Below are positions 19,689-31,915 of a stretch of 60,000 nucleotides of DNA, piece after piece. Every line of letters starts with the position of its first letter. The first letter of the stretch is position 1. The notes under the pieces are model-generated. The model was not told the origin of the DNA. It searched no databases and saw only the letters and a list, made by a program, of their open reading frames with translations. Both the position numbers and the translations under genes were made by a program. Source of the stretch: Lineus longissimus (taxonomy: Eukaryota; Nemertea; Pilidiophora; Heteronemertea; Lineidae); NCBI RefSeq assembly GCF_910592395.1, contig NC_088314.1, positions 14,696,001 through 14,756,000 on the forward strand, written 5' to 3'.

Positions 19689-21935
19689 AAATGAAGAATG
19701 GTTAGTTTAAACCATAAATCACTTTCAGATCTTTCTTCTCTAGCTCAAGGCATTGCATTTTGATATACAACATGATGGGGTTCGAGCAAATTTCTGTGCC
19801 GGTCTCCAAATTCCAAGATGGCCGCCAGGGCTACAATATGGCCGCCTGTGATATTATTAAACTCTTTTCTTCTCCTCACTATGGCTACTTACCTTTGAAA
19901 TGGTAGTTATTGAGTGTTTTCTATGCTAGTTTCCTCATTTTTATGGTAAAATGCTCTTAAATAGTCTGATTTATTGGAAATTTTTTGTCTGCGTTTGACC
20001 TTGACCTTGAGGTCATCAAGGTCACGCATCATTGAAAGGTGACAACTCTCCGATCCCTCCCCATTCAAGGAACACATCCTCAAAGGTGCATGAAGCTAGG
20101 CCTAGTGGTTTAGAAGTACCAAGCTGCTCAACACATTTAAATTGCCCAACTGCACCTTAAATACCGCCTGCACTTGAAATCCCAATGAACACCTTTGAGT
20201 GAGTATTGCAGTAGAGCAAGGCAGCAAAGAAGGTCTGATTTTTTAACAGTGTTATGCACTGAGCCGTTGATATCTTGGAGTTGCTTCATTAGGAGGTTTA
20301 GTTGCTGACAAAGGTTTGGACAGGGGCCAATGTACATCATCCATGGAAATCAAGACCATAACAGAGTATTATTTATAACAAGAGGCCCAAGGGCCTGGCG
20401 CTCAGCTGAGTTGTTGCTGCGTTGTTCGTATATATTACATTACTCGTCAAACTCTACTAAACTAAGGACTCAAAGCCTAAGGATATTAGCTTCTTGATGT
20501 GTAACAGTGAATTACGGTAGATTGGCGCAATCTACTTCAAGCAAGCTCCACCCTTGCAATGTGTGCGCAAACAGATAACCAACCTATATTGGACCATCAA
20601 TTCTACACACAGCAACATGATTCATCCTCAGCTGTTGCCATGATGATGATGATGATGATCCTTTTCGCAAATTGGTCGTCTTCTGTCTTTCTTCCATACT
20701 TTTGTGCCACCGGATGTAGTCTGCCCTTGTGGAGGGAGCCTTTCAGCACAGGACACAAGAATCCATGCGAATTGAATCACATGGAGAGACTAGCCCAATC
20801 ACCCGCTATTGGCTGGGTAGAAATGGGTAAATCTCGCAGACTGGACCTTAAACTCTACTGCCGACGTGTGAGGCCGGTCTGACAGATGAGCAAGTAGGGT
20901 CCACCTAATGCAGAAGGCACCAGTTTCCCTAACTAAAAGGGTAACATTAACAAAATGCTCTACCCAACTCTATTATTGCCTAAAGGCCTGTGTACACTAG
21001 TAAAATATCAGCAACATTTTTACAACATTTCCAGTTGCAACAAATGTTGCAAAAATGTTGCGTAGTGTGTATAGAGCAAAACGCGTCTTACATTTACAAC
21101 ATGTTGTAAAATTGTTGTAAAATTGTTGCAAATTAAATGCAATGCAATTCTTTGTTGCATGTTGTAAAAATGTTGCAAACTCTTCAGCCAATCAGAAATA
21201 GGATTTGCGTCATGTGATCTACCTGAGGTCATGTGACTTGAACAAGAAGCAGGTATAGCAACTCTCAAGTGAGTGTCTTGCTTCGTAGGGTGATAAAACC
21301 TTTTCTAGAAGTTTCATCCATTTGCAGGAAGTTTTTGTATGACGGCTTGTCAGTCAGCCGCAACTCCTTTAACAGGCAGTGGTATGCCCCATGATCCACC
21401 CTCATTTTGATCCAGGGCCTGGTCCATATTCTCTTTGGTTATTTATTGTACCCAGAGATATTTACTTGATTTGAGCGAAAGATTGCTCCTATAGCGCCAC
21501 TAAGATCGTCAGTGTCATACACTGTGTATACTAAAATGATCAAGAGGACTGGTTCCCATGCCATCATATTTACAATATCTTGAAGTATTGAACTGTGAGA
21601 ATTTTGAAAGAGATCAGTCCACCAACAGCTATACCCGTGGAACTTTGGGACATTTTTTTTGGGACACCCGATATATATGCATTGAGCTGCCTCAAATTAA
21701 TTGTTCCATCATTTGACCGTATATCTATATATACAGATGGATGATGAGATTTATACTTAAATTAACTCTCAATATATACCGTGCTTTGCGTGAATTTATT
21801 GCAAAAGCTGAGTTTGTCGATTTATTTCTTTATTTTTATTACTTGCTTAGAAATATCTGTAGGCCATGCATATTTGTCTCTTTTACATTTTTGAGGGCCC
21901 TGAAAAGGGCCGTATATTAATGCTGCACCAAAGGC
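19689..21935. other. no gene recognised; short inverted-repeat stretch
   Basis: Non-coding. At about 20985-21190 the word TGTTGCAAAAATGTTG and its complement recur with ACAACATGTTGT, which suggests a small palindromic MITE. An AGAGGCCCAAGGGCCT palindrome at about 20382, followed by GCTCAGCTGAG, resembles another dispersed marine-invertebrate repeat end. Plain ATG microsatellite near 20640. Confidence 0.4.
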
Positions 21936-22407
21936 CTAGCGCCTCCTAAGGATACCGCCCCGGATTTCTCGTGCCAGTCTATGTTGTCCGTCGTCGTTGA
22001 GATGCACACCATCACTCTTCATCTGCGACTGCCGGTGGATAGACTTAAGTTCGATTAAGTCGATTCTCTTATCTTTTCTCAATAACGCATTGATCTTGGC
22101 GACACATTTGTTGTACTTCTCGGGGACTCTATAGCGACTCTTGCTTGTGTTGAATCTTTCCATAAGCGAAGTTATGCTTGCTCGTGGCCCCTGCTTCTGG
22201 CACTTGCCGACCAGGTTCTTCAGTCGCTTGAAGACTTGTATCGGCTGGGGGGCACATAGATAAATCGTTCCCGCCGATCGCAATATGCGAAAGTCCATCG
22301 CCACCTATGCGGGAGATTTCCGCCGCCGCCTCACCTGACCCCACCGCCAACGTCAGTATGTACCTATTCCGGGACATAACTCCACCATCGCCAACGCATG
22401 CCTCCAC
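21936..22407 (-). pseudogene. SGNH/GDSL hydrolase-like gene, frameshifted
   Basis: Minus strand. The upstream frame (22407 to about 22245) reads GLSHIAIGGNDLSMC, which matches the GxND block of SGNH hydrolases. The downstream frame (to 21936) reads VFKRLKNLVGKCQKQG and ends DGVHLNDDGQHRLAREI, the DxxH block with the catalytic His. The two frames differ by one base, most simply by an indel in the CCCCCC run near 22242. The N-terminal Ser block is not evident. Some Ngaro/DIRS-type retroelements carry an SGNH hydrolase gene, and this one lies next to a tyrosine recombinase on the opposite strand, so it is probably a relic of such an element. Confidence 0.55.
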
Positions 22408-22709
22408 ACTGCTCGAAGACGAGACTTTACCACGCGGAGATCAGACATACATTGTTCGACCTGACGTACAAATTCCGGAGATAAATGAATCATCCATTGA
22501 GGAACCTAATTCAATTTCGCCGGCCGCGGAAGACTTCAAATTGACGTTTCAAATCGTTGACGACGGGACTCTCTGCTTAGGGTCACGTGGTCAACAAGAT
22601 ATTGTTATGCTTCCATCAAAGAGGGGTTTTGTCCCTGAAAGAGTAGGGCTTAGCCAACCGTTAGTTGCCCATAGGTTATGGTTTGTGTAATGTTACAACA
22701 GGAATTTTT

Positions 22710-24000
22710 GCATTTCCAGCAGACCAAGAATCAGCGAGATCCCAGCATGAACATGGATGCTATCGAATCAAGAATATCATATCTCGACAGCGTGTGGAGT
22801 AATTCGAATAAGAAAAAGCGACAAGATAGCATTCACAATAGCTTGCAGTCGTTTCTGTCTAAATTGACCCACCAACCGTCCATATCATCATGTGATCCTG
22901 GAGATCTTCGTAGATTCTTGGTCTGGAAGGATTCTCTTGGAAAGACTAAAGTACATCACATTACTTGCCCGTATTTAGGAGATAAGTTGAGAATAGATTG
23001 TTCGTGCCCAATGCGTTTGGCTGCGGCTACAGTGAGTGGTTTAGTTCAGAAATTGGTAGATATTTTTGAGCAGGCAGGGAGGGGGCGCATATGGGATATT
23101 AAGCGGAATAGTGGGAACCCAGCATGTGCTCTCTCAATAAAGAATTATTGTAAGCAGATAGCTTTGGAGCAGGCTAAATCTCACGTGCTTCCTAATCAGG
23201 CTAAACCAGTGTTTATCGGTAAACTCCGCAGTATCTTTAACTACATTGATAATCAACTCACTAGGCCTGATTTATTTCCTAGACAGATGTTTGTTCTCAT
23301 GCGGGACCAGGCCTTCCTTAAAATCCAGTTTTTTGCGGGTGATCGGGCATCCGATCTGTCCATTGTACCTACACAGGAGGCTAAGCGTTTGGAAGATGAT
23401 TCAGGCAGGAGTTTTTGTCATACCATTACTAAAACCATAAGGGGTGTAAAAGGCAATGCAAACCGATTTGTGATAAAACGTTGTGATGATCTAGATATTT
23501 GCCCAATTTTCGGTTTAGAATGATATGTCAAATGGTGTTCACAGTGGGGGGGTGAATCTTTCTTGCGGATACCTCTTCAGAATTGTGGATGAATCTGGGA
23601 GAGTGTTAGATAACAATGTCACTTATCAAACAATGTATCTTCGTTTTAAGGAATACTTAGTAACTCTTGGAATATATGAGGGTGAAACACCTCACAGCCT
23701 GCGCGCTGGTTGTTCAATTCTCCTGGGTATGACAGAGGCTGTTCAATCGGAAAAACAGATAATGGCACATGTTGGTTGGAGTACTGCCGAATCGGCTAGG
23801 TATTATACCCGAGTAAACGCAATGACTGATGCTGCAGGAGTTGCGGGGCGCTTGGCAGAGTCAGTGCAGAGGTCAGATCATGTTGAGGCTCTATTTACGA
23901 AGTACAGCGATTGTAATCGATATTGGTGTAATATCCTTGTAAACTCAGGTCGAATAAAAGAGTGTGTTGTTATTTCTAGTTTCGGGTTCATATATTTTCG
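22710..24000 (+). pseudogene. tyrosine recombinase with ALOG-type DNA-binding domain
   Basis: The N-terminal part (about 22800-23210) carries the ALOG signature: a four-helix core with an inserted zinc ribbon, HHITCPYLGDKLRIDCSCP, then AAATVSGLVQKLVDIFEQAG and IKNYCKQIALEQAKSH. The catalytic domain has Arg in FAGDRASDLSIVP, HxxR in PHSLRAGCS, the HVGWST box and the Tyr in SARYYTRV, so all key residues remain. One frameshift near 23515 separates the first Arg from the HxxR part. ALOG domains are reported as derived from integrases of DIRS1-type retroelements. No reverse transcriptase is nearby. A possible acceptor (gcatttccag) precedes 22710. The coding end is unclear. Confidence 0.7.
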
Positions 24001-24095
24001 TCAAGCATATATAGTATTGGGGAAAGTATTGGGAGTATTGGGAATGAGGAAAGTGTTGGGAAAGGGCAATGAGAGGTGCATTTATGGATTTTGGC

Positions 24096-24442
24096 ATGCC
24101 TGATTTCCCCAATACTATAATATGTTGAAGGAGCAATGGAAGCAAGTAGTGTCAGTTGTGATAAGCAAACATCACAAGTGACGCATGCGCAACAAAACCA
24201 TTGCTCGATCATTCGGTGTTAGACGATAAGGTGGAACAGATACAAGAAGAGGAAGCGGATGTTACCCCAGGTATGGTGGGCGCTATCATGAGAATGCCCA
24301 CCCCACCCCACCCGTTGCACCAGAGTTGCCCTCAAGGTGCTCTGCTTGCGCTCTTTTGACATATGCCTGATTTCCCCAATACTATAATATGTTGAAGGAG
24401 CAATGGAAGCAAGTACTGTCAGTTGTGATAAGCAAAGATCAC
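24096..24442 (+). repeat. 80-bp direct duplication, offset 267 bp
   Basis: 24096-24175 and 24363-24442 are 80-bp copies with two mismatches, beginning ATGCCTGATTTCCCCAATAC. The second copy contains the ATG used for the USP-like frame at 24389. The first offers the same start but runs to a stop. Confidence 0.85.
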
Positions 24443-24575
24443 CCAACACCAGGAGGTGACAGACATCGCCATACACCTGGTACTGGCAGCCGAATTCCGA
24501 CACCGGGAACTGACAGTGATCATCCGACACCAGGAACTGACAGCCATCACACAACTCCTGGACCTGCATTTATTG
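24440..24575 (+). repeat. short coding minisatellite (TPGTDS repeats)
   Basis: Imperfect 27-30-bp units encode (H/P)TPGT-(D/G)S-(D/H/R) four to five times ahead of the USP Cys box. They probably form a disordered linker. Confidence 0.6.
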
Positions 24576-24780
24576 GACTTGTAAATGATGCAAACACATG
24601 CTACTGCATTTCTGTTGTACAAGCTCTGAAACACGTTGATGTCAACAACCACATACAAGCTGGAAATGTTTTTCTACGCAATCTGTTTCAAAACATGCGT
24701 GCACAGATGCCAAGTGCAGGTCCGTTCTCAGTAATTCCTCTGGTTGAAGCAGTCAACGAATCAATGGTTGGACAAGGTTA

Positions 24781-26803
24781 GGGATCACGTCCAAAGTCCG
24801 CACGCGAATATTCGCTGCGCGAATCGGGGCGAAAATTCGCCTGGTCGAATATCGCCACACTCATTCGCCTCCAAATCGCTCCCTGCTTCGGCGATTCTAT
24901 TATGATCAGGCGAAAATTCAGACTGAATAAAAATCGCAGGCGAAAATAATAATCGCGCCAAATTCGCTCTCACCAACCATCGGAACGAAGCGAATATTAG
25001 AGGCCTATATGTGTTGTAGTAGTGCCTATTCCGACATCAGCTGATAGCAGACCGAACAAAAACACAAACTGGAATTCCCGGTCAACCTGACTGCAGTAAT
25101 CATATACATCACATCTATTCACGAGGAGCTACACAAATTTGGCACAGAGGTTTGAGGTTCTTAGTATTATGGTATGTATTCCGAAGGATTGTGGCGGAAT
25201 GTACCGAATCATACAGCTAATCATAGTTAGGCTTATGTTTCCGAGTCTCAGCCAACCAATCAAGATCGATGTAGTATCCGGTTATCCTAAACAGCGTCCA
25301 CCAGCGCCCACCAGCGTTCACCAGGTTTAAAGTCGGGTATAAAGTCATCAAAATAAAATTTTGTGGCCAAAACGTAATACGTACACCATAACAAATACAT
25401 TTCCTAATGAAATGGCCAGGGCCATTGTGCTCACCTCTTGTGAAGGGATTAGCATGGTTGGGGTACATTCGTACCAAGTTAGGGATCTGTAGCTAAAGCA
25501 GTGACAAAACGTGCCGTCATTGTAAAATGGCGGTGCCATAGGAAAACTTTGACCTCTGTGACCTTGAGAAGTAGGTCAAATCAAAAACCCACATTTATGA
25601 AATGTATCCTTGCTAGGAGCACCTACCATAAAAATGTTATGAAAATCAGACCACTATTAAACGAGCAATCAAACATTTTAACTTTGGACATTAAATTTGG
25701 CCCCCGGTTGGCCAAACTAAGAATTTTTCAAGATGCCCGCCTGGCACCCATATTGGCTATCACATTTGATAAAAATCAAGGATTTAGTAGAGAGTACATA
25801 GATATACATTCAGATCAAATTTGGTTGCAATCCGATCATTAGTTTCGGAGTAATAGTACTGTGTTTATTTTTCAAGATGGCTGCCTGGCGGCCATATTTG
25901 ATGTCCGAACGGCCGAAATTTTAGGGGTGGAATAGAGAATCCCCAGATACATGTCCACACTGGTTTAAAAACTTCTAGCTAAAATAGATAGGAAACATGC
26001 TACTGTTCAGTGAATCAGAAAACTTTGACCTCTGTGACCTTGAAAAGGAGGTCAAATCAAAAACCCGGAGGATATATGATGCACCTTTGCTAGAAGTACC
26101 TACCATATTTTTTTCAAAATTTCCCGACTACTATTAAGGGAGATATTGCATATTTTCACTTTTAACGTTTGGCCCCCTGGTGGCCAAACCATGAAACGAA
26201 TCAGACCGAAACTTGGTCTCCAAGGTGTCATGACATAAGGGTACATGTGTACTAAGTTTCAACTCAATAGCTCTAACAGTTACGAAACGTGCCCTGCTAA
26301 TGGACGACGGACGACGACGAGGACGACGACGACGGACGACGGACGACGGACGCCACGGTATGGGATAAGCTCACCTCTGCTAAGAGGTGAGCTAAAAATG
26401 TCATGCTTATTTCGTTTAAGACCATTAGATTTTACTTTGATGGCTTTAATGTATGTATGTGTTTAAACCTGGTGGACGCTGTTTAGAATGACCCGATTTG
26501 TTTACGTGACTGCACTTTTCCGCCAATAAAACAAGAGGAAAGTCGTTGCAAAATCGTTCCGAATATCGGACAAGCATGCAAGAGCCACCAATTTCGTAAA
26601 ATCGCTCCATTATCGCCTGGAGCGATTTTTGGGGCGAAATCGAAGAATTGGCGCGATTGTTGGCGAATTTCGCATATGACATTCCGGCGATTTCATATTA
26701 TCGCCTCACATTCGCCGGTCGATTTTCGGACAGATTTCGCAGGCGAAATACTGTAGGGTGAATTTCGCGGCGAATATCGCGTGCGGACTTTGGACGTGAT
26801 CCC
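24781..26803. mobile_element. PIF/Harbinger-type non-autonomous element
   Basis: 2023 bp. The left end GGGATCACGTCCAAAGTC and the right end GACTTTGGACGTGATCCC are inverted copies extending about 34 bp with one indel. TTA flanks both sides (24778-24780 and 26804-26806); 3-bp TWA duplications with GG ends are typical of PIF/Harbinger. About 200-300 bp inside each end is packed with GGCGAA/TTCGCC words, likely transposase-binding repeats. A second inverted pair (TAAACAGCGTCCACCAG) lies at about 25290 and 26465. It contains hairpin-ended repeat copy B and no transposase. Confidence 0.85.
25408..26393 (+). mobile_element. hairpin-ended non-autonomous repeat, copy B
   Basis: Same 5' end (TGAAATGGCCAGGGCC) and 3' hairpin (AGCTCACCTCT/AGAGGTGAGCT) as copy A, AA flanks, about 986 bp. 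The central subunits differ, with a diverged middle around 25690-25960. It is nested inside the 24781-26803 element. Confidence 0.85.
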
Positions 26804-27477
26804 TTATACAATGCCTAACTTCCACGATGCAGGGGATTTCTTGTTAACACTTATTGATAAGTTGTCCATTGAAGATGGCTACCTTACAACTTGGCCAGCA
26901 GAGATGACATGTCCAGCAGGTCATGAAACCCGACAGTTGGTTGGTGTCAATGGCTCCATCCTGCAATTGACTATTCCAGTGGCAGATGAGTGTTCTGTTA
27001 ATGAGATGTATGCGCAACATTTTCAAAGCTTAGACTTTATTCCCCTTGTCTGCCAATATATGAACAGAAACCGCCCTTGCGGTAGAGAGGGGATTGGTCT
27101 GCAGACATGCTTGGGGTTTCAAGTTACCGAAGTAGAACTGAATCGTTCTCGTCACATTCATGCAGGGAATGTCAGAAAGATAATGACAAAGATTCAAGAA
27201 CCCCATGATTTAGAATGACCCGGATGTTGTTGCTGTAATTTGTCATGCAGGATATAGATGTGATGCAGGACATTGGTTTGCTTATCTGAAGGATGATAAC
27301 CGTGTGTGGTGGAAACTTGACGATGATCACCCCGTGATACAAAGATCTCCGTGGGTTGATCAGGGGGGACATATCACTGTGAACATTCTTTTTTTATGGC
27401 AAGCAGTGACTGACCATAAATTGTTAATTGCATGGAACTCTACCTCAGATGCACTGCGAGACATTCTAAAAAGGTGA

Positions 27478-29494
27478 TTGCCATTTCTTTACATCGATGT
27501 TCCACGGAATCATGGCTGTTGCAACATAGAGATACTACATATTAGCTTCTAAAAATCTTTCGTGGATACTAGTTTCACACAAAATTGTTGTTAAGCTGAT
27601 TTCCATTCCCCTATCGCAAATCATATGGATGGAGCGCTAACGCCACGCCATTACTTAGTCATCAAGAAAACAGCGACCTTACTTGAGATTTCAATTTCCG
27701 TCTTGTCGACAAGAGACTGTTTTGGGAATTTTCCAGCACTGCTTCGATTTACCTTGTGGTTAGTTAGATCTTGACCCACGGTGCCCCCTGCCTGGATTTG
27801 GTGGTTGGATAGTTACTGACCCCAGATGATCGATATTGGATGATGAATATGGAAATCAAATATGATCAAATATGGAACTAGGAATGGGGAACACCCTTGT
27901 GCGTATGGCACTGGACCACTGGATATGATTCAAATATGGAAGTACGAATGGGGAACACCCTTGTGCATATGACACTGGACCACTGGATATGATTCAAATA
28001 TGGAAGTACGAATGGGGAACACCCTTGTGCATATGACACTAGACCACTGGATATGATTCAAATATGGAAGTACGAATGGGGAACACCCTTGTGCATATGA
28101 CACTAGACCACTGGATATGATTCAAGATCAAGATTGGTAAGAAAAGCAATTCATTTTTAAACACACTGCACATACTCATTTTCCAACACGTTTATCCAGT
28201 GCAACGGCAGCATCAGGACAAGATTTTTGATGCTATCGCAACCCTAATAAATGCATGTATGTTGCAACAAGAATCATCAAGGGTAAAGTCAATTTCATAC
28301 AATTATTGCTAATGTTGAACTTGGGAGGTCATTATTGATCAGATTGATGCAAAAACCTTGGTGGTCAAGATGACCTGATGGCCAATTTATGCCATTTTAC
28401 CTCTGTGACGCTTAAAAGTAGTTCAAATTGAATACCTCCATGACGTATTATGTATAGTCATAAATGTACATGTAATCATGATATAAAATTGATGGAAATC
28501 AGGCCAGTTGTCATGGAATAATAGCACTTTTTGAAACAAAAAGAATGAACTGGGCGTTACCAATCCAAATCAATACTGTTCACTTCAGTGAAAGGGAACC
28601 AATCTGTCAACAAAATGTAAATTCACCCATTCCATAATTTTTGTATTTTGAATTGCTTCTGGTGCTAAACACATCATTGTCTTCATTTGTGTTTGTGTAG
28701 AATGCCAGTGTGTCAACAAGTCAGTTTCTATTCATTGTCCATAGTCAGTGAAACAAGCCATCCATGTATACTTATGTATAGTAGGCCTAAGCACATCTGT
28801 GTAGATACTGCAGTGAGTGTCCTCTGCCACTGGCCCAACTACACCCCCTTTACTGACAATGGAATAGCCCAAAAGGCTCAATTCCACAGCCTAGTCACAC
28901 TTGGCTGATTCCAATAACGAGTTTGCAGATTTTGAACATATTTACAGTTTTTGTAACTGCTTTTTAAGTACTTTCTTATCAATATTTTGGATTTTTTTCT
29001 TTTTTATCTTGAACTTAACTGTCTTGCCAATAAAAATACCAGGTTACATGTTTTTAATTCCAATTATTTCTGCATTTTCTGAGGATTTAAAGTTCCATTG
29101 TTTTAACTAATTAGTTCCAAAAAAAATCTTTTTTATGCCATCATTAATCTTTCATACTAAGGTATCATCCCTGCAAGTTTCAGGATTGGAAGTATAACCG
29201 TTTTCCTACAGATCACAAATCACAGGAATGTTCCTTAACAGAACAGCCCCTTTGTTTATTATCTTCGCTCTTCTAAAGTCTCTTTTAAAGTCATTGGGTA
29301 ATATGAGAATAAAGACTAGCAAATGCTTTAATCGCCAGTTCATACAGCCAAAAAAATATGATGAAGTGGGGTTGCGCTGCCATGTGCCGCGAAACTGCCA
29401 CCATGGCTCCTTGACGCGGGCGGCTGTTCAGGGAGTCTACCAAAAATTGACTTTTGTGAAAGTAACGATTAACGCCTTTTAAAAAATATTTCAG
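27478..29494. other. no gene; minisatellite and an old repeat copy
   Basis: Non-coding apart from the 27845-28128 minisatellite and a diverged subunit of the hairpin-ended repeat at about 28330-28545 (CCTCTGTGACG, GATATAAAATTGATGG). Confidence 0.45.
27845..28128. repeat. 64-bp minisatellite, about four copies
   Basis: The unit GGATATGATTCAAATATGGA...GACACTAGACCACT is repeated, with near-identical later copies and a diverged first copy. Confidence 0.85.
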
Positions 29495-29530
29495 ATCTCT
29501 CATGATTCACCAACTGCAGCTGCAGTACAG
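29495..29530 (+). CDS. possible 12-codon exon with a GC donor
   Basis: Flanked by the acceptor aaatatttcag and the sequence ACAG|GCAAGT, a classic non-canonical GC donor. It reads ISHDSPTAAAVQ. Family unknown, and there is no transcript support. Confidence 0.25.
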
Positions 29531-29889
29531 GCAAGTCATTATATTTCACGAAGAGAACTTTGTTGTGATTTTTTATCTTAGAGCTGGATAGTGATGACAG
29601 AAATCAGCTTCAATGTGTTCATTTCCCTAATGTTGCCACCGGTTTGGCATTGAGATTTTTTCACTTGGTATTTGAAGGAGGTGAAGTTCTCTATTGTTTT
29701 ATTTTTTGGTCTTTTCATAAACAAAAAAAAAGAAACAATCATGTCAATAATGGCTCCATCACCAAACTTTTATCAATGTCAAAGGGACATGTTATGATGA
29801 TACATGTGTTTAAATGTATTGACATATCACAGACGTTTCTAATCGTTTGCACCCCAAGTCATCATCATCATTTTATTCTTTTATTTCAG

Positions 29890-29980
29890 TTAGTAGCCGC
29901 TCCATCTTCCCAAAGACCTGAACTTGGTACGGCTCGATTTGCACATGATTATGCTGCATGCTGCCAGCAGCCAACTGAAG
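29890..29980 (+). CDS. possible 91-nt exon
   Basis: Between cttttatttcag and GAAG|GTAATT. It reads LVAAPSSQRPELGTARFAHD and onward without a stop. It lies about 360 bp downstream of the possible exon at 29495. No domain recognised. Confidence 0.3.
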
Positions 29981-30603
29981 GTAATTACTAAAACTAAGGT
30001 CATATTTAAAGTCTTGATTTCTGGGGGTTTTATAACACTGACTGCAATTGTCAGGCTCCCAAACATTAATGCCGGCAGTTAACAAAATGGCTGGAAGAGG
30101 TACTGTAGTTGTGATCACACTTTTAGCTAAATAGCACTAATAAAGTTGAAATTGGTTGTATTCCAAGTAAGGTTATATAACCTGAGATGTGACAAAGAAT
30201 ATTTCCATCAAGATATTTGCACCGTTTATCTGCTGTGGTGTATATTCACATCTGACAGCTAACAGTAAAGTACAGTTTTTATGTAGGGGGACCGGGGCAC
30301 AGTGAATCATGGGGCACAGTGAATCAGGGGACTTTCTGTCAAAATTGGCTAGAGGAATTTCGATATGACATCATCACTTTTTGTGTTTGGGTAATCCCCA
30401 TTCATGAAAGTTCACCAAGTGGCTTAAAAAATCCGTGGAGAAAACAGCAAGGTAAAGTTTGTTTTTAGGCATCAAAAGTAAAATTCTCTGACTCATGTTT
30501 GTGTGCCATATCTTGTAGATCACCCAGAAGTATAAAATTAAATAGTATGCAGTAGCTAGAGTGTTTATTTGTCACATTACTGAACATGTGTTTCTTTCAA
30601 GAA

Positions 30604-31701
30604 TGAAATGGCCAGGGCCATTGTGCTCACCTCATGTGGAGGAAAGATGGATAAAGAGCATGGTATTGTGTCATGTAGTGTTAGGTTTGATGGAGGTCCA
30701 AGCAATTACAATTTCCCCAAAATGGCCAATTTACAGTACATTCGACCTCTGTGACCTTGAAAAGTAGGTCAAATCAAAGAAGACCCGGGTGACACATTGA
30801 ATGGTTGTTAGAATTAGATGTACCTATGATATAAAATTGGTGACAATCGGGGAAGTCATTACTAGGAATAATGGCATTTTGAAGAATTTAGGATTTGGCC
30901 CCCTCCCTGGAGGCCAAACGGCAAATCAGATCGCACCAAACTTCAGTACCTGAGATCACCTGACCAAGGGGTACATGTGTACTTAATTTGTGATCAATAG
31001 TCATTGCAGTTAAGAAACGTGCCATAGTTACGGCCTGACGGCGAATTTACGCCATTTGACCTCTGTGACCTTGACAAGAAGGTCAAATTAAAAACCTGTG
31101 TGACATATACTGTATGGTGGTTAGATGTACCCATGATATCAAATTGGTGGCAATCGGGCAAGAAGTTAAGGAATAATCACATTTTTAAGGTTTTTGGATT
31201 TTTGCCCCCTGGTGGTCAAGTGGTGAATCATATTGGACCAAACTTCGGTCCCTGAGATCACCTGACTAAGGGGTAAATGTGTACCAAATTTGGTATCAAT
31301 AGTCATTGCAGTTTAGAAACGTGCCATCGCTACATCCTAACGGCCAATTTACACCATTTGACCTCTGTGACCTTGAAAAGGAGGTCAAAACCCGGAGGAT
31401 ATATGATGCACCTTTGCTAGAAGTACCTACCATATTTTTTTCAAAATTTCCCGACTACTATTAAGGGAGATATTGCATATTTTCACTTTTAACGTTTGGC
31501 CCCCTGGTGGCCAAACCATGAAACGAATCGGACCGAAACTTGGTCTCCAAGGTGTCATTACATAAGGGTACATGTGTACCAAGTTTCAACTCAATAGCTC
31601 AAACAGTTACGAAACGTGCCCTGCTAACGGACGACAGACGACGACGACGGACGACAGACGCCACGGTATGGGATAAGCTCACCTCTGCTAAGAGGTGAGC
31701 T
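30604..31701 (+). mobile_element. hairpin-ended non-autonomous repeat, copy C
   Basis: 1098 bp, a full-length copy closely similar to A and D, with the same end hairpins and AA flanks. It is inserted in the 5' untranslated part of the pogo element, so it is younger than that pogo copy. Confidence 0.88.
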
Positions 31702-31915
31702 AAAAAGCAGCATGTGACATTTGGGGGCAGATTAGGTCATTAAGTGAACATGGGGCACAGTGAATCGGGTCACAGTTAATCACTGTATACGTGATTCACT
31801 GTGCCCCAACCGGGTGATTCACTGTGCCCCGGAGGTAATATTTAACAGACCTGGTGGTCATGCTCCTTCTGAATGCAGAAAACAAGAGAATTTGCTGATA
31901 TTGTTATGAATAAAA

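Larger units (their letters stand above)
24389..27477 (+). pseudogene. ubiquitin-specific-protease-like (USP, C19) gene split by a transposon
   Basis: Part 1 (24389-24778) has a His/Pro/Thr repeat region (TPGTDSDH) and the Cys box GLVNDANTCYCISVVQAL with the catalytic Cys. Part 2 (26804-27215) continues YTMPNFHDAGDFLLTLIDKL with a zinc-ligand-like CPAGHE and later Cys pairs. Part 3 (27214-27477, shifted by one base) has the His box GHWFAYLKDDNRVWWKLDDD. USPs cleave ubiquitin from proteins using Cys/His/Asp, and all three residues are visible. Two lesions: the 2.0-kb insertion after 24780 and a frameshift at about 27214. The length is short for a USP, so it may be a minimal catalytic copy. The start is uncertain. 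Confidence 0.7.

Noticed and set aside
26245-26466. Frame with Arg/Thr/Asp runs (also 48810-49007)
   Set aside because: Translation of the GAC microsatellite inside the hairpin-ended repeat; not a gene.
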